Shown: positions 16,584 to 23,643, counted from the first letter of the stretch. The stretch: DNA of 57,352 nucleotides from Anaerolinea sp. (GCA_020723805.1 DYID01000023.1:1-57352); one strand, 5' to 3'. Notes: generated from the sequence alone by a model not told the origin. Translations and numbers: made by a program.

Positions 16584-17537
16584 TCATTGTGTCTTGCCAA
16601 CCGGTCCGCCATGGATCTGTTCACAAATCGTGCGGACGGGGCAATAATCGCAGCGCCAAAGTTCGTCCACATCCGAAAGAACAGGAGGCAGATCGTCTGC
16701 AATTAAAGCAGCAAGTGACCTTTTGAGAAAGGTCATCGCCGCATCGCGGTCCAGCTTGACGGGGCAGCGCACCGGGCTTTTCTCGCCAAAGTACACCACT
16801 TCGGCGCCTGCAAATTTCTCAGGCTTCGACTTCCCGACCATGGCGGCGAGTTTCTCTGCGTTTTTCTCGATCAGCAGGGCGTACAAATTGACCTGCATGA
16901 TATGAGACGAACGCGCCTGGGGAGGGCGGTACTCTCGCAAGATTTCCGACTTGGAACGCAGAATTGCGCCGCATTCGCGGCAAGTCAATCCGTCATCTCC
17001 TTCGTAGGTCTCACCCTCGCACCTCGCGCAGAGGGTGACCTTTTTTCCAAATGGGGGTTTGCTCGTCACCTTGTAGTCGGTAATAAACCAGCCATCCGGT
17101 GTGAGTTCCACCAAATCCGGCGTACCGACCAGTAGGATCGACCTCCCTCGGAAAATAAATTTCCAAGTCAGGGTTTTTTCGCAAATGCCTCCATCGTACC
17201 GGCTGAGCAGATGGTGATAGCCCGTTCCCCGATTCATCCGGTAGAAGGCGGACGGCTTTTCGTAAAAAGGAACTTCCATCTTGAGCCGGGTCTGACGGGG
17301 ACAATTCAGAAGTTCGGTGACCGAAAAACCAATCTTGGCGCCTGCCTCTTCCGCCATTTTTTGGGCGTACTGCGGGTCACGAATCGAATGGATCGCGGCG
17401 TGGATTGCCGCGGGGACCATTGGACAGTCTGGCGCGCCTTTCCTGGCGCAAGCAAGGCACTGATCGAAAGATACGGGCTGGTCAGTGACCTCGCACAGAA
17501 AACCAACCAACCCGGTTTGTGTTGTAGTTGTCGTCAT
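16584..17537 (-). CDS. Fe-S PD-(D/E)XK nuclease (Cas4/AddB-like), 317 aa
   Basis: Nuclease motifs: H108 (GYHH), D141 in GTPDLVE, D154-Y-K156 and Q215 in MQVNLYA. C79 with C296-x2-C299 and C305 matches the four-Cys iron-sulphur arrangement of Cas4 and AddB nucleases. An extra zinc ribbon (CARC..CREC, about 170-189) is inserted after the DYK motif, and another Cys cluster is at the N-terminus. It would process DNA ends for the Rad52-like protein. No CRISPR is present, so it is not a Cas4 in context. Start at 17537 follows TGGAGGTATGT. Confidence 0.8.
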   Translation of the reverse strand: MTTTTTQTGLVGFLCEVTDQPVSFDQCLACARKGAPDCPMVPAAIHAAIHSIRDPQYAQKMAEEAGAKIGFSVTELLNCPRQTRLKMEVPFYEKPSAFYRMNRGTGYHHLLSRYDGGICEKTLTWKFIFRGRSILLVGTPDLVELTPDGWFITDYKVTSKPPFGKKVTLCARCEGETYEGDDGLTCRECGAILRSKSEILREYRPPQARSSHIMQVNLYALLIEKNAEKLAAMVGKSKPEKFAGAEVVYFGEKSPVRCPVKLDRDAAMTFLKRSLAALIADDLPPVLSDVDELWRCDYCPVRTICEQIHGGPVGKTQ

Positions 17538-17635
17538 ACATACCTCCAGAACGAAAGAGAGCGGCACGTCCCAAAGGACGGACCGCCCTCACAAATGTGG
17601 TGCCGCATGTTGGTTCCGCCCCAACTTGCGCCCCT

Positions 17636-17679
17636 CGCATTACTCACGATTTGAACGTGACACCTGCCTACAGGATGCG
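17636..17679 (-). ncRNA. tRNA-like three-way junction C
   Basis: Minus sense: CGCAT (17679-17675) with ATGCG (17640-17636), hairpin CCTG-TAGG-CAGG (17674-17663), T-arm TCACG-TTCAAAT-CGTGA (17660-17644). It lies in the nuclease leader. The outer stem is only 5 bp. Confidence 0.4.
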
Positions 17680-17700
17680 GCGTAGATCATTCAAAAATAC

Positions 17701-17760
17701 TTCCTAAGCCCGTATTTGACATGCGGACTTAGGAAGAGAGAGAAGCGGGTAGCTTCTCTC
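17701..17760. terminator. Two hairpins after the small membrane peptide
   Basis: TTCCTAAG/CTTAGGAA (17701-17735) with an inner CCG..CGG stem, then GAGAGAAGC/GCTTCTCTC (17738-17760). Confidence 0.5.
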
Positions 17761-17767
17761 AGTTCTC

Positions 17768-17866
17768 CTAACCAATAGCCTTGATCGCCAGGAGAGCGAT
17801 CAAGGTGACGGCAAGGAGAACAAATTGCGGGTCTCGAAGGAGACCCTTGACAATGGTGGTGAACAT
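17768..17866 (-). CDS. Small membrane peptide, 32 aa
   Basis: ATG at 17866 follows TAAGGAGGTAGGTG, an excellent ribosome binding site in this element's usual style. The peptide begins M-F-T-T-I-V-K-G and has one hydrophobic segment (FVLLAVTLIALLAIKAI). It follows the GTG-started membrane protein gene by 16 nt. Function unknown. Confidence 0.6.
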   Translation of the reverse strand: MFTTIVKGLLRDPQFVLLAVTLIALLAIKAIG

Positions 17867-17882
17867 CACCTACCTCCTTATG

Positions 17883-18176
17883 TTACCGCTTGCGCGGTGA
17901 TTTATTGCTCATAAGTTCGTCCCGTACCTTTTGGGCAGGAAAGAACCAGAACAACCGAAGGAAGACCAACGCCATCCCAAGAAGCGGTGTGGTATTGGTC
18001 TTGGACAGAAGCGTCATGCTCCCGATGATTAGGAGTACAAGCGCCACGTCCAAAACCTGGTATAGGGCGTACTTGGCGAATGGGGAAAGTGCAAAGACGA
18101 TCTTGCCATCTACAATATCATCCTGGCAATGGGATGACAGGACAATGGCTTTGTTTTGTTTTTTGGGAAACCACAC
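17883..18176 (-). CDS. Two-helix membrane protein, 97 aa, GTG start
   Basis: The start is GTG at 18176 after AGGAGGTATCCC; a longer ATG frame at 18215 has no such site. There is a hydrophobic segment at about residues 40-58 (VLDVALVLLIIGSMTLL) and a second at about 65-80 (LLGMALVFLRLFWFF), ending in a basic tail (NKSPRKR). No family recognised. Confidence 0.6.
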   Translation of the reverse strand: MWFPKKQNKAIVLSSHCQDDIVDGKIVFALSPFAKYALYQVLDVALVLLIIGSMTLLSKTNTTPLLGMALVFLRLFWFFPAQKVRDELMSNKSPRKR

Positions 18177-18202
18177 GGGATACCTCCTTATTTTCAAAGA
18201 AT

Positions 18203-18295
18203 CTTCTCTCGCCATTCAAATCAACCGTGGAACGATTGACTTGAAAAGCGAGAGAAGGCAAGCTCCCGTGCGATCGGCGGGATTGCTTCTCTCGT
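18203..18295 (-). promoter_or_regulatory. Mutually exclusive leader hairpins
   Basis: CGAGAGAAG (18249-18257) can pair with CTTCTCTCG at 18203-18211, enclosing TTCAAATCAA/TTGACTTGAA. It can instead pair with CTTCTCTC near 18286-18293, enclosing TCCCG/CGGGA. The two structures exclude each other, as in an attenuator. Confidence 0.4.
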
Positions 18296-18311
18296 TGATA
18301 TTCGACTGTGA

Positions 18312-18617
18312 TTAATCCGTCAGAACACGCCACTTGCCTCCAGACCGCTCGTACAAAGTTTTGTCGTAGTCGAAGGCGTAACCTTGTTCCTGGGCGTAGT
18401 ACCGCCACTTGGAAATCATCGGGTGAACCAGGTCAAGGACGCCTCCCTCGATGATGTCAAGGAAGGTGGCTGACATGGTTTCGACAACTGCATCCACCTG
18501 TTCGTGGTCCGTTGCTTCGCCCGGCGGAAGCAAGATTTGAACGCACGGGACGCCGGACTGAACTTCGTCGGTATACAAGCTTCCGACCCACACAATGGGA
18601 TAGGTTTTGTTCGCCAT
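18312..18617 (-). CDS. Hypothetical protein, 101 aa (paralogue of next gene)
   Basis: Shares with the 93-residue neighbour a strand-rich start (YPIVWVGSL / YPTIWLGVT), a PPGE motif, and a C-terminal YAQEQGY-x-F..L-x-E followed by a G-x-K element. This indicates a tandem duplication. Start at 18617 follows AAGGAGAGAT. No known domain recognised. Confidence 0.65.
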   Translation of the reverse strand: MANKTYPIVWVGSLYTDEVQSGVPCVQILLPPGEATDHEQVDAVVETMSATFLDIIEGGVLDLVHPMISKWRYYAQEQGYAFDYDKTLYERSGGKWRVLTD

Positions 18618-18625
18618 ATCTCTCC

Positions 18626-18907
18626 TTATTGAGGCGCGACAAGAAACTTTTCGCCGTACTGCTCAAAGAGAGATTCGTTGAACTCAAAAGAGTAACCTTG
18701 TTCCTGAGCGTACTTCATCCAGCGCGCCACGAAAGAGGAAAAGTCGTCCTGGCTTGAAACGTCCCGGATCGGCGTCGGGTACTTTTCCAGTAGAGAAACC
18801 ACCTCATCGCCGTCCTCACCAGGCGGCAGACAAACGGAAACGGACGGAAATACCCGTCCGTTCTCCCAAGTCACTCCAAGCCAGATAGTGGGATAGGCTG
18901 CCATCAT
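18626..18907 (-). CDS. Hypothetical protein, 93 aa (paralogue of previous gene)
   Basis: Paralogue of the 101-residue protein (same PPGE and YAQEQGYSFEFNESLFEQYG pattern). It begins at overlapping ATG codons (18907 or 18904) that overlap the stop of the 46-residue gene, so it is translationally coupled. The pair may form a heterodimer; this is inference. Confidence 0.65.
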   Translation of the reverse strand: MMAAYPTIWLGVTWENGRVFPSVSVCLPPGEDGDEVVSLLEKYPTPIRDVSSQDDFSSFVARWMKYAQEQGYSFEFNESLFEQYGEKFLVAPQ

Positions 18908-19044
18908 CCACCTCGCAACAAGATGAAAACGATCAGCAGGGCGAGAGCGGCGATAACGGCGCGGATGATTTTTTGAGTCTTTCGACGCCGCGCCTGTTGT
19001 TGACGGGCAATCACTTTATCGATGTCGAAATTGGGAATGGGCAT
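18904..19044 (-). CDS. Single-pass small membrane protein, 46 aa
   Basis: ATG at 19044 follows AAGGAGGTATGGCAAA. The N-terminal 25 residues are polar and basic (ARQQQARRRKTQK), followed by one transmembrane helix (AVIAALALLIVFILL). It ends R-G-G-stop overlapping the next start codon. Confidence 0.65.
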   Translation of the reverse strand: MPIPNFDIDKVIARQQQARRRKTQKIIRAVIAALALLIVFILLRGG

Positions 19045-19094
19045 TTTGCCATACCTCCTTTTTTTGATTGTAAAGCGGCTTACAACCGCTTCAA

Positions 19095-19148
19095 TTGCCC
19101 TTGGTGGATTTGCACCACCTGGGTGTTCCCAGCGCTGCGCAAGGGCAA
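19095..19148 (-). ncRNA. tRNA-like three-way junction D
   Basis: Minus sense: perfect 8-bp stem TTGCCCTT/AAGGGCAA (19148-19141 with 19102-19095), GCGCAGCGC linker, hairpin TGGG-AACA-CCCA (19131-19120), T-arm GGTGG-TGCAAAT-CCACC (19119-19103) stacked directly on the outer stem. Confidence 0.5.
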
Positions 19149-19161
19149 GAAAATATGTTGT

Positions 19162-19515
19162 TTACTTCTTCACCGTAAAGCAAATGGTGGAATCATAAAT
19201 AGAACCATTTACACCATCCAGCCTTGTAAATGAGCAGTAAGCGCCGGGTTTTACATTCTTCACACTTACTTTTGCAACAGACGAATTTGCAACATCAACA
19301 GAAGCAATGACTTTTCGACCCTGCTGCGTAACTATATTGATGAAGCCATTTTTGATCATTTCTTCGTTGGGCAAAGAAGCCTTTGCAAAAAGCACTCTTG
19401 TTTTTGAAACGTAAGTCCAAGAATGCTGCGCCATGCTCGACGCCAGTGGCGCAAATGCTGTAGATACGATGGTCACAGCAACTAGCAGCAGAAGAAGAAG
19501 AGATTTTTTGTTCAT
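19162..19515 (-). CDS. Secreted hypothetical protein, 117 aa
   Basis: A clear Sec signal peptide (basic MNKK, then a Leu/Val core to about residue 25, with SMA-Q as a likely cleavage site). The mature part of about 88 residues is strand-rich, with two Cys (YCSF and TICF) that could form a disulphide. Start follows AAAGGAGAAAAAAACACA. Unknown function at the cell surface. Confidence 0.7.
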   Translation of the reverse strand: MNKKSLLLLLLVAVTIVSTAFAPLASSMAQHSWTYVSKTRVLFAKASLPNEEMIKNGFINIVTQQGRKVIASVDVANSSVAKVSVKNVKPGAYCSFTRLDGVNGSIYDSTICFTVKK

Positions 19516-19566
19516 TGTGTTTTTTTCTCCTTTATGGATGGTATGCGCTTCTTAACGAAGCAAAGT

Positions 19567-19608
19567 CGTCTCGCTGGACTTGCACCAGCCATAGCACTTT
19601 GCAAGACG
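19567..19608 (-). ncRNA. tRNA-like three-way junction E
   Basis: Minus sense: CGTCTT/GAGACG outer stem (one G-U pair), GCA-AAG-TGC hairpin, then T-arm GCTGG-TGCAAGT-CCAGC (19589-19573). An alternative outer pairing GCAAAGT/ACTTTGC (19602-19596 with 19566-19560) is also perfect. It lies upstream of the secreted-protein gene. Confidence 0.42.
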
Positions 19609-19632
19609 GACGAAAACCGAGTATTTTCATTG

Positions 19633-19669
19633 CGTACAACTTGCATTGTACGAAGCGAAAGCATATAAT
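19633..19669 (+). promoter_or_regulatory. Recombinase promoter with palindrome over the -35
   Basis: TTGCAT (19641-19646), 17-bp spacer, TATAAT (19664-19669). The palindrome CGTACAA-CTTGCA-TTGTACG (19633-19652) covers the -35 element and is a candidate repressor site. Confidence 0.6.
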
Positions 19670-19756
19670 CAAAGCAAATAACTGCCATTTATGCAGCCAG
19701 GATGATGTCATTCTCGTTGCGTAAAAAACAGAAGACAACGAACAGGAGTAACCCAA

Positions 19757-19849
19757 ATGAGAAGAAAAGTTGACTTGGTGCGAAAACAGGCGGTCAAGAG
19801 CCGTATGATGCCTTACATTCAGGAGGATCTTTATGTCGTCGCGCCGTAA
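19757..19849 (+). CDS. Leader peptide ORF, 30 aa, overlapping the recombinase start
   Basis: ATG at 19757 follows CAGGAGTAACCCAA. The peptide is basic (M-R-R-K-V-D-L-V-R-K...) and its stop lies 14 nt inside the recombinase gene, whose ribosome binding site AGGAGGATC is inside this ORF. It probably couples or tunes recombinase translation. Confidence 0.45.
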   Translation: MRRKVDLVRKQAVKSRMMPYIQEDLYVVAP

Positions 19850-20909
19850 CCCGCGTTTTTATCTCGACGATGTTCTGACCGCGCTGCAAGACAAAGACAT
19901 TCTGCGGGCATTTGGGGATTATATGAACGCCGCCCCACTTCCCTCGCGCCAGAGGGAAGGCGCGTCCGATAAAACCATCCGCGGGTACGTTCACGATGCA
20001 GCCAATTTCTTGCAATGGTGGAAACAAACGGAAGGCGCCGCTTTCACCATGGAAGCCTTGCGCCGCGATCCTTACATGCTGAATAAGAAGGTCATCCAGG
20101 ACTACATCGCATACCTGGAACGAAAATCCGCCATCGCCACCGTCCTGCACAAAGCCGCCGCGCTTCGGGCTTTCGTGAAATTCCTGCAAGCATCCAAAGC
20201 AATCGAACATGACCCCATGCTGGGATTAAGACTGCCACGAAAAGCCGAGGGAGAACCGCGCGGACTGGATGACAAACAGCGCGCCCGCTTCGAGGCGGTT
20301 TTTCAACAACCGTGGCTGGACCGCGCGCCGAAGCGCAAGCGAACAACGGAGGTTGAAGCACGGGTGCGCGAGAACGCAGAACACCAGCTCGTCCGCGACC
20401 GCGCTATCGTATTCCTGATGATGTACGCCGGGCCCCGCGTGGAAGAGGTGTATCAGCTGAACGTCGGGGATGTGGAACTCCGAGAAAAGAGCGGCGCCAT
20501 CCACATCCGCAGGGGCAAAGGCTGGAAGGAACGCAAATCAGCCATCCCACTGCCCGCTCGAAAGCGGCTGGCGGAATGGCTGGAAGTGCGCAAAAAAATT
20601 GGGCTTGAGAATGTCCCGGAGGCACCCTTGTTTGTTACCTTGCGCGGAGAAATAGGCAACCGCCTTTCGATCCGAGCCATTCAGAACATGATCGCAGAAG
20701 CAGGACGCCGCGCAGGAATCAAAGAGCCGGTTACGCCTCACGTTCTTCGCCACACCTGCGCCTACATGCTGCGTAGAGCGGGCGTGGACATCGAGACCCG
20801 CGCCAAAATGCTCGGTCACTCCATCGAAACCGCCCGTAAATACGGCGAGCCAGGGGAAAGTGAAATCGAAAAAGCAGCCTCGCGTTTGGATGATGCGGAA
20901 GCAATATAA
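19833..20909 (+). CDS. Tyrosine recombinase (XerC/D-like), 358 aa
   Basis: All catalytic residues are visible: R202 (AGPRVEE), the Lys hairpin (RRGKGWKERK, about 226-235), H303-V-L-R306-H, H329 (LGHS) and Y337 (RKYGE). An N-terminal SAM-like DNA-binding domain spans about residues 20-120. The enzyme would recombine specific sites, for example for integration, dimer resolution or cassette exchange. Plus-strand orientation with its own promoter separates it from the surrounding array. A strong terminator follows. Confidence 0.92.
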   Translation: MSSRRNPRFYLDDVLTALQDKDILRAFGDYMNAAPLPSRQREGASDKTIRGYVHDAANFLQWWKQTEGAAFTMEALRRDPYMLNKKVIQDYIAYLERKSAIATVLHKAAALRAFVKFLQASKAIEHDPMLGLRLPRKAEGEPRGLDDKQRARFEAVFQQPWLDRAPKRKRTTEVEARVRENAEHQLVRDRAIVFLMMYAGPRVEEVYQLNVGDVELREKSGAIHIRRGKGWKERKSAIPLPARKRLAEWLEVRKKIGLENVPEAPLFVTLRGEIGNRLSIRAIQNMIAEAGRRAGIKEPVTPHVLRHTCAYMLRRAGVDIETRAKMLGHSIETARKYGEPGESEIEKAASRLDDAEAI

Positions 20910-20914
20910 AAAAG

Positions 20915-20939
20915 GATGCCGGTGTCGTACACCGGCATC
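20915..20939. terminator. Terminator after the recombinase
   Basis: GATGCCGGTGT / ACACCGGCATC with loop CGT, directly after the recombinase stop and before the convergent 63-residue gene. Confidence 0.7.
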
Positions 20940-20949
20940 TTGGACACGG

Positions 20950-21141
20950 TTAGTGTCCTGCGTTGCGCAAGTAACCGTTTATGAGGGCGCGCAACTCTGT
21001 TTCAGCAAGCCTCGTCAGATTTGCTAAACCTGCGAGAAAGGACTCTGCTTCACGGCGGGTTTGTTTTGACGCCATTGGCAGGACCTGGCGAATGTGATCT
21101 TCCGTCAGTTGCGCCGAGGCAGGGGAAATGAAAGCAGCCAT
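20950..21141 (-). CDS. Hypothetical helical protein, 63 aa
   Basis: Start at 21141 follows CGGAGGTATGCG. Entirely helical in character (LTEDHIRQVLPMASKQTRR...), with no Cys and no membrane segment. Convergent with the recombinase. No family recognised. Confidence 0.6.
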   Translation of the reverse strand: MAAFISPASAQLTEDHIRQVLPMASKQTRREAESFLAGLANLTRLAETELRALINGYLRNAGH

Positions 21142-21416
21142 CGCATACCTCCGAATGGCTGAGGGAGCGACGGGCTGTTTTCAAAGTCCGCTCCCCCAGC
21201 AATAATAAGGGAAGGGACTTTGGTAAATGGCGTTTATGACGCCACAATACCCAAAAATTTTGTATGTGGAGGCGGTTAGCCAAACCCACATACAAGAAAA
21301 ACGAGGGCGGTTAGCCCAACGCTCGAACCGGCAGGAACTTCGGGCAGGAACACAGCACGCAAATGACGCAGTGTCAATGCGGTCCGTATTTGTGCACAGA
21401 GTATGTCCGGTTGCAG

Positions 21417-21486
21417 TCATCCCGCCAGGAGTCGAACCTGGAACAACCCGCAGCGCTCACCGCAAAAGCGCCGCTGTTCGGGATGA
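21417..21486 (-). ncRNA. tRNA-like three-way junction B
   Basis: Minus sense: 8-bp acceptor TCATCCCG/CGGGATGA (21486-21479 with 21424-21417), hairpin GCGGCGC/GCGCTGC with an 11-nt loop (21474-21450), T-arm CCAGG-TTCGACT-CCTGG (21441-21425) stacked on the acceptor. 70 nt in total. No anticodon arm and no encoded CCA. Confidence 0.55.
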
Positions 21487-21634
21487 TACAGGCGGCGCGG
21501 GGTGGCGCCGCCAACAAACGCCTCGTCTGGCTATCGCCTCCTCTCGGAAACTCGCCATAGGAACGAACGAGGCGTGATGCGCCTTCGTTCGAGGCGAGGA
21601 GGAGAGGAGAAGAAACGACGAGGAGTTTGGAAAG

Positions 21635-21687
21635 CCTCCAGCAGGCCGCGAACCTGCGGCGCCGCATCTGAAAGACCGGCGTGGAGG
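21635..21687 (-). ncRNA. tRNA-like three-way junction F
   Basis: Minus sense: CCTCCA/TGGAGG outer stem (21687-21682 with 21640-21635), hairpin CGCCG/CGGCG (21681-21660), T-arm GCAGG-TTCGCGG-CCTGC (21657-21641). The loop lacks the conserved A58 equivalent. It lies 11 nt after the OB-fold gene. Confidence 0.4.
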
Positions 21688-21697
21688 GCAGACAAAA

Positions 21698-22582
21698 TCA
21701 GTTATAAACAATCACGGCATTCGCCAAAACATGCAGACTTTCCTGCTGGGCAGAAATTTCGTCCAACGCTTCAGGATTGATGACGCGCCCCATCATATCA
21801 ATGACATCGCTCGATCCAAGGGAGACCAGCGCGTCCCGCAGGGTCACACGGCGTCCCTGGTCGCGGAACTCGCCGCGCACGCGAATACGCTGCTTGGTCT
21901 TGACCTTGACCTCGATGCCTTCCACCGTCTTGCCGTCGGGGAACAGGACGTTGACGTAATGCGGCTGACGATAGGGCTTGCCGAAGTTGCCCTTTTTGTC
22001 GTCACGCGCAGGAGTGTATTCATCGTACACCGCAATCCTGACAAACTGATCCACCGCCTTGCCGCGCGGATACTCCCATTTCTTGGCAACAATGCCTTCG
22101 AGATCGGCTAGATTCACAATTTCACCCTGACTCTTTTTCCCAGCAGCCAGCGGCTCGATCTTGAGCGCGTTCAATACGGCGTTCTGGCGGCGGAATTGGA
22201 TGGCGCGCCAGGCATCCAAGTCTTCGGGAGGGATGTGCTTGTCGAAAAAGTCATCCCTGCCTGCCACATTCAAAAATCGGCGCAGAGTCTCTTCGTAATT
22301 TGCATGGGTAATATACCCGTCCACACGCACCACAATACCCGGCTGCAACGTCACCAGCTTGCCGCCGATCGTGCCGTCAGGGATGCGAATTGTCACATAA
22401 CAAGCATAAACATCCTCCGTTTCCTGCACGTCTCCCCGCAGGGAGACGCGCAGGCGGAGAAAGACGTCGCGGTTTCGACCCCACAATTTCACGATCGTTC
22501 CCGCGACCGTCGCAGCATTCAAATCGAATTGTTCATTGACGCGGACGCCTGCGGCGCCGCCGTTTGAAGTTTTTTTCTTCAT
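21698..22582 (-). CDS. Double OB-fold, SSB-like protein, 294 aa
   Basis: Two OB-like halves are suggested. The first (about 18-110) is FDLNAATVAGTIVKLWGRNR.. ending ..VVRVDGYITHANYEE. The second (about 155-265) is NLADLEGIVAKKWEYPRG.. with ..IRVRGEFRDQGRRVTLRD. A basic N-terminus precedes them. It is adjacent to the Rad52-like gene, so an ssDNA-binding role in annealing is likely but not proven. Start at 22582 follows TTTGGAGGCTATATC. Confidence 0.55.
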   Translation of the reverse strand: MKKKTSNGGAAGVRVNEQFDLNAATVAGTIVKLWGRNRDVFLRLRVSLRGDVQETEDVYACYVTIRIPDGTIGGKLVTLQPGIVVRVDGYITHANYEETLRRFLNVAGRDDFFDKHIPPEDLDAWRAIQFRRQNAVLNALKIEPLAAGKKSQGEIVNLADLEGIVAKKWEYPRGKAVDQFVRIAVYDEYTPARDDKKGNFGKPYRQPHYVNVLFPDGKTVEGIEVKVKTKQRIRVRGEFRDQGRRVTLRDALVSLGSSDVIDMMGRVINPEALDEISAQQESLHVLANAVIVYN

Positions 22583-22606
22583 GATATAGCCTCCAAATTT
22601 TTAGCG

Positions 22607-22651
22607 TCGAGCGGAACAGCCGCGAAGGGCGTCCGCCCGGATAAACCTCGA
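22607..22651 (-). other. Three-way junction without a T-loop
   Basis: Outer stem TCGAG/CTCGA encloses hairpins GGGC-GGAC-GCCC and GCGG-CTGTT-CCGC. Same plan as the tRNA-like elements, but the terminal loop is not T-loop-like. Confidence 0.3.
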
Positions 22652-22770
22652 TTTCTCAATTGTTAATGTGCAATAAGGCGTCAGGCATCACGCGAAGCGG
22701 ATTGCCTGTTAACCTGCAAGGTTGGGAGGCGGCGTTACGCCTCCCAAAGATGCAGAACCTTTGCGCCGGA

Positions 22771-23604
22771 CTATACAGCCACAGGATGATGTCCGTTGGA
22801 ACGGACTTTGTACAATACCCGTGCGGCAGATTGCAGCAGTTGCTGTTCTTTGTTGGCGGGTTTCATTTTGTTTGCCCACCATTCGATGGCTTCGAGCGAC
22901 TGCGCACCGAGATTCTGACCGACACGCTCTGGGCGTTTTGTCATTTCTTTCGTAATGACAAGATTTGCCGCTTCATCCGGGGACAGCGCGTCAACCTTTG
23001 GGGTGACGATAGGGTTGTCCGCCGGTTCGTCCACGATCTCGTCCAGAATCTCGTCATCTTGTGGAACAGGTGTTTCGGGTGTCCTCGCAGCGGGTTTGGC
23101 TGGTGCGGTTTTCTTCGGCTTTCTGACGTTGTGGTGGCTGCGCTTCCCAAGATACACGGATTCCTGGAAGCCCAGGTTAGACACAGCCTTACCGAGGGCG
23201 TTTGTGATGGCGCCGCTCATGGCATACGCTTCAACGTCATTTTCGCTTCCGCCGGAAGCGTACACGTCGCAAACAAACGTTGTGACCGAACCTGTCAGCT
23301 TGTACCAGAAGCGGATCCGTTTTAGGGACCCTATAAATACCCGCCGATCCTTTCCGTCTCTCGTCTTTCTTACCTCACTATACGTTGTGAGGTCTGCGGG
23401 CTCGTAAGAATATCCCCAGCCGATCCCACACATGCCGAACACCTGGTTGAGGATCTTCCTCATGTGATTTGGGTCAATGTCCGTCAAGTCTGCCCCGCCT
23501 GGGACAGGCTTGTAGGCGTCCGGAGGAAGTTCCTCGTCAAGCTTTTGAGTGAGCTCCTCAAAAGTAAGCCCGGTCAGCGTCTTGTAGTTTTGGATGTTGT
23601 CCAC
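22771..23604 (-). CDS. Rad52-like single-strand annealing protein, 277 aa, GTG start
   Basis: Residues about 30-150 match the Rad52/Rad22 annealing core, ending in the typical GAITNALGKAVSNLGFQES then VYLGKR. A Pro/Ala-rich linker and an acidic segment follow, then a helical C-terminus perhaps contacting SSB. Annealing proteins pair complementary ssDNA. The start is GTG at 23604 after CGGAGGTAATT; an upstream ATG frame has no such site. It heads the recombination part of the array. Confidence 0.78.
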   Translation of the reverse strand: MDNIQNYKTLTGLTFEELTQKLDEELPPDAYKPVPGGADLTDIDPNHMRKILNQVFGMCGIGWGYSYEPADLTTYSEVRKTRDGKDRRVFIGSLKRIRFWYKLTGSVTTFVCDVYASGGSENDVEAYAMSGAITNALGKAVSNLGFQESVYLGKRSHHNVRKPKKTAPAKPAARTPETPVPQDDEILDEIVDEPADNPIVTPKVDALSPDEAANLVITKEMTKRPERVGQNLGAQSLEAIEWWANKMKPANKEQQLLQSAARVLYKVRSNGHHPVAV

Positions 23605-23643
23605 AATTACCTCCGTTGTTTTGTTGTTTTGCGCGCCCTGGCT

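Larger units (their letters stand above)
21142..21697 (-). other. 556-bp gene-free region with two tRNA-like elements and stems
   Basis: No credible gene on either strand. Contents include stem TGTATGTGG..CCACATACA with inner GGCGGTTAGCC (about 21250-21293), a second GGCGGTTAGCC near 21308, tRNA-like elements B and F, and an imperfect CGAACGA..TCGTTCG stem near 21562-21593. Confidence 0.5.

Noticed and set aside
19095-19608. Cobalamin riboswitch, because GGTGCAAATCC and GGTGCAAGTCC match part of its core
   Set aside because: The rest of the core (CCCGC-ACTGT-type box and flanking stems) is absent and the downstream genes have no link to cobalamin. A T-loop in a three-way junction fits better.
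14205-21330. Integron attC sites, suggested by GGCTAACCGCC and GTTGGGC near stems
   Set aside because: The paired core sites (RYYYAAC and GTTRRRY) are not both present in any stem, and the recombinase lacks an obvious integrase-specific insert.
15416-21687. Canonical tRNA genes
   Set aside because: T-arm and acceptor are tRNA-like, but the elements are 42-70 nt and have a single other hairpin, no anticodon loop with usual neighbours and no encoded CCA.
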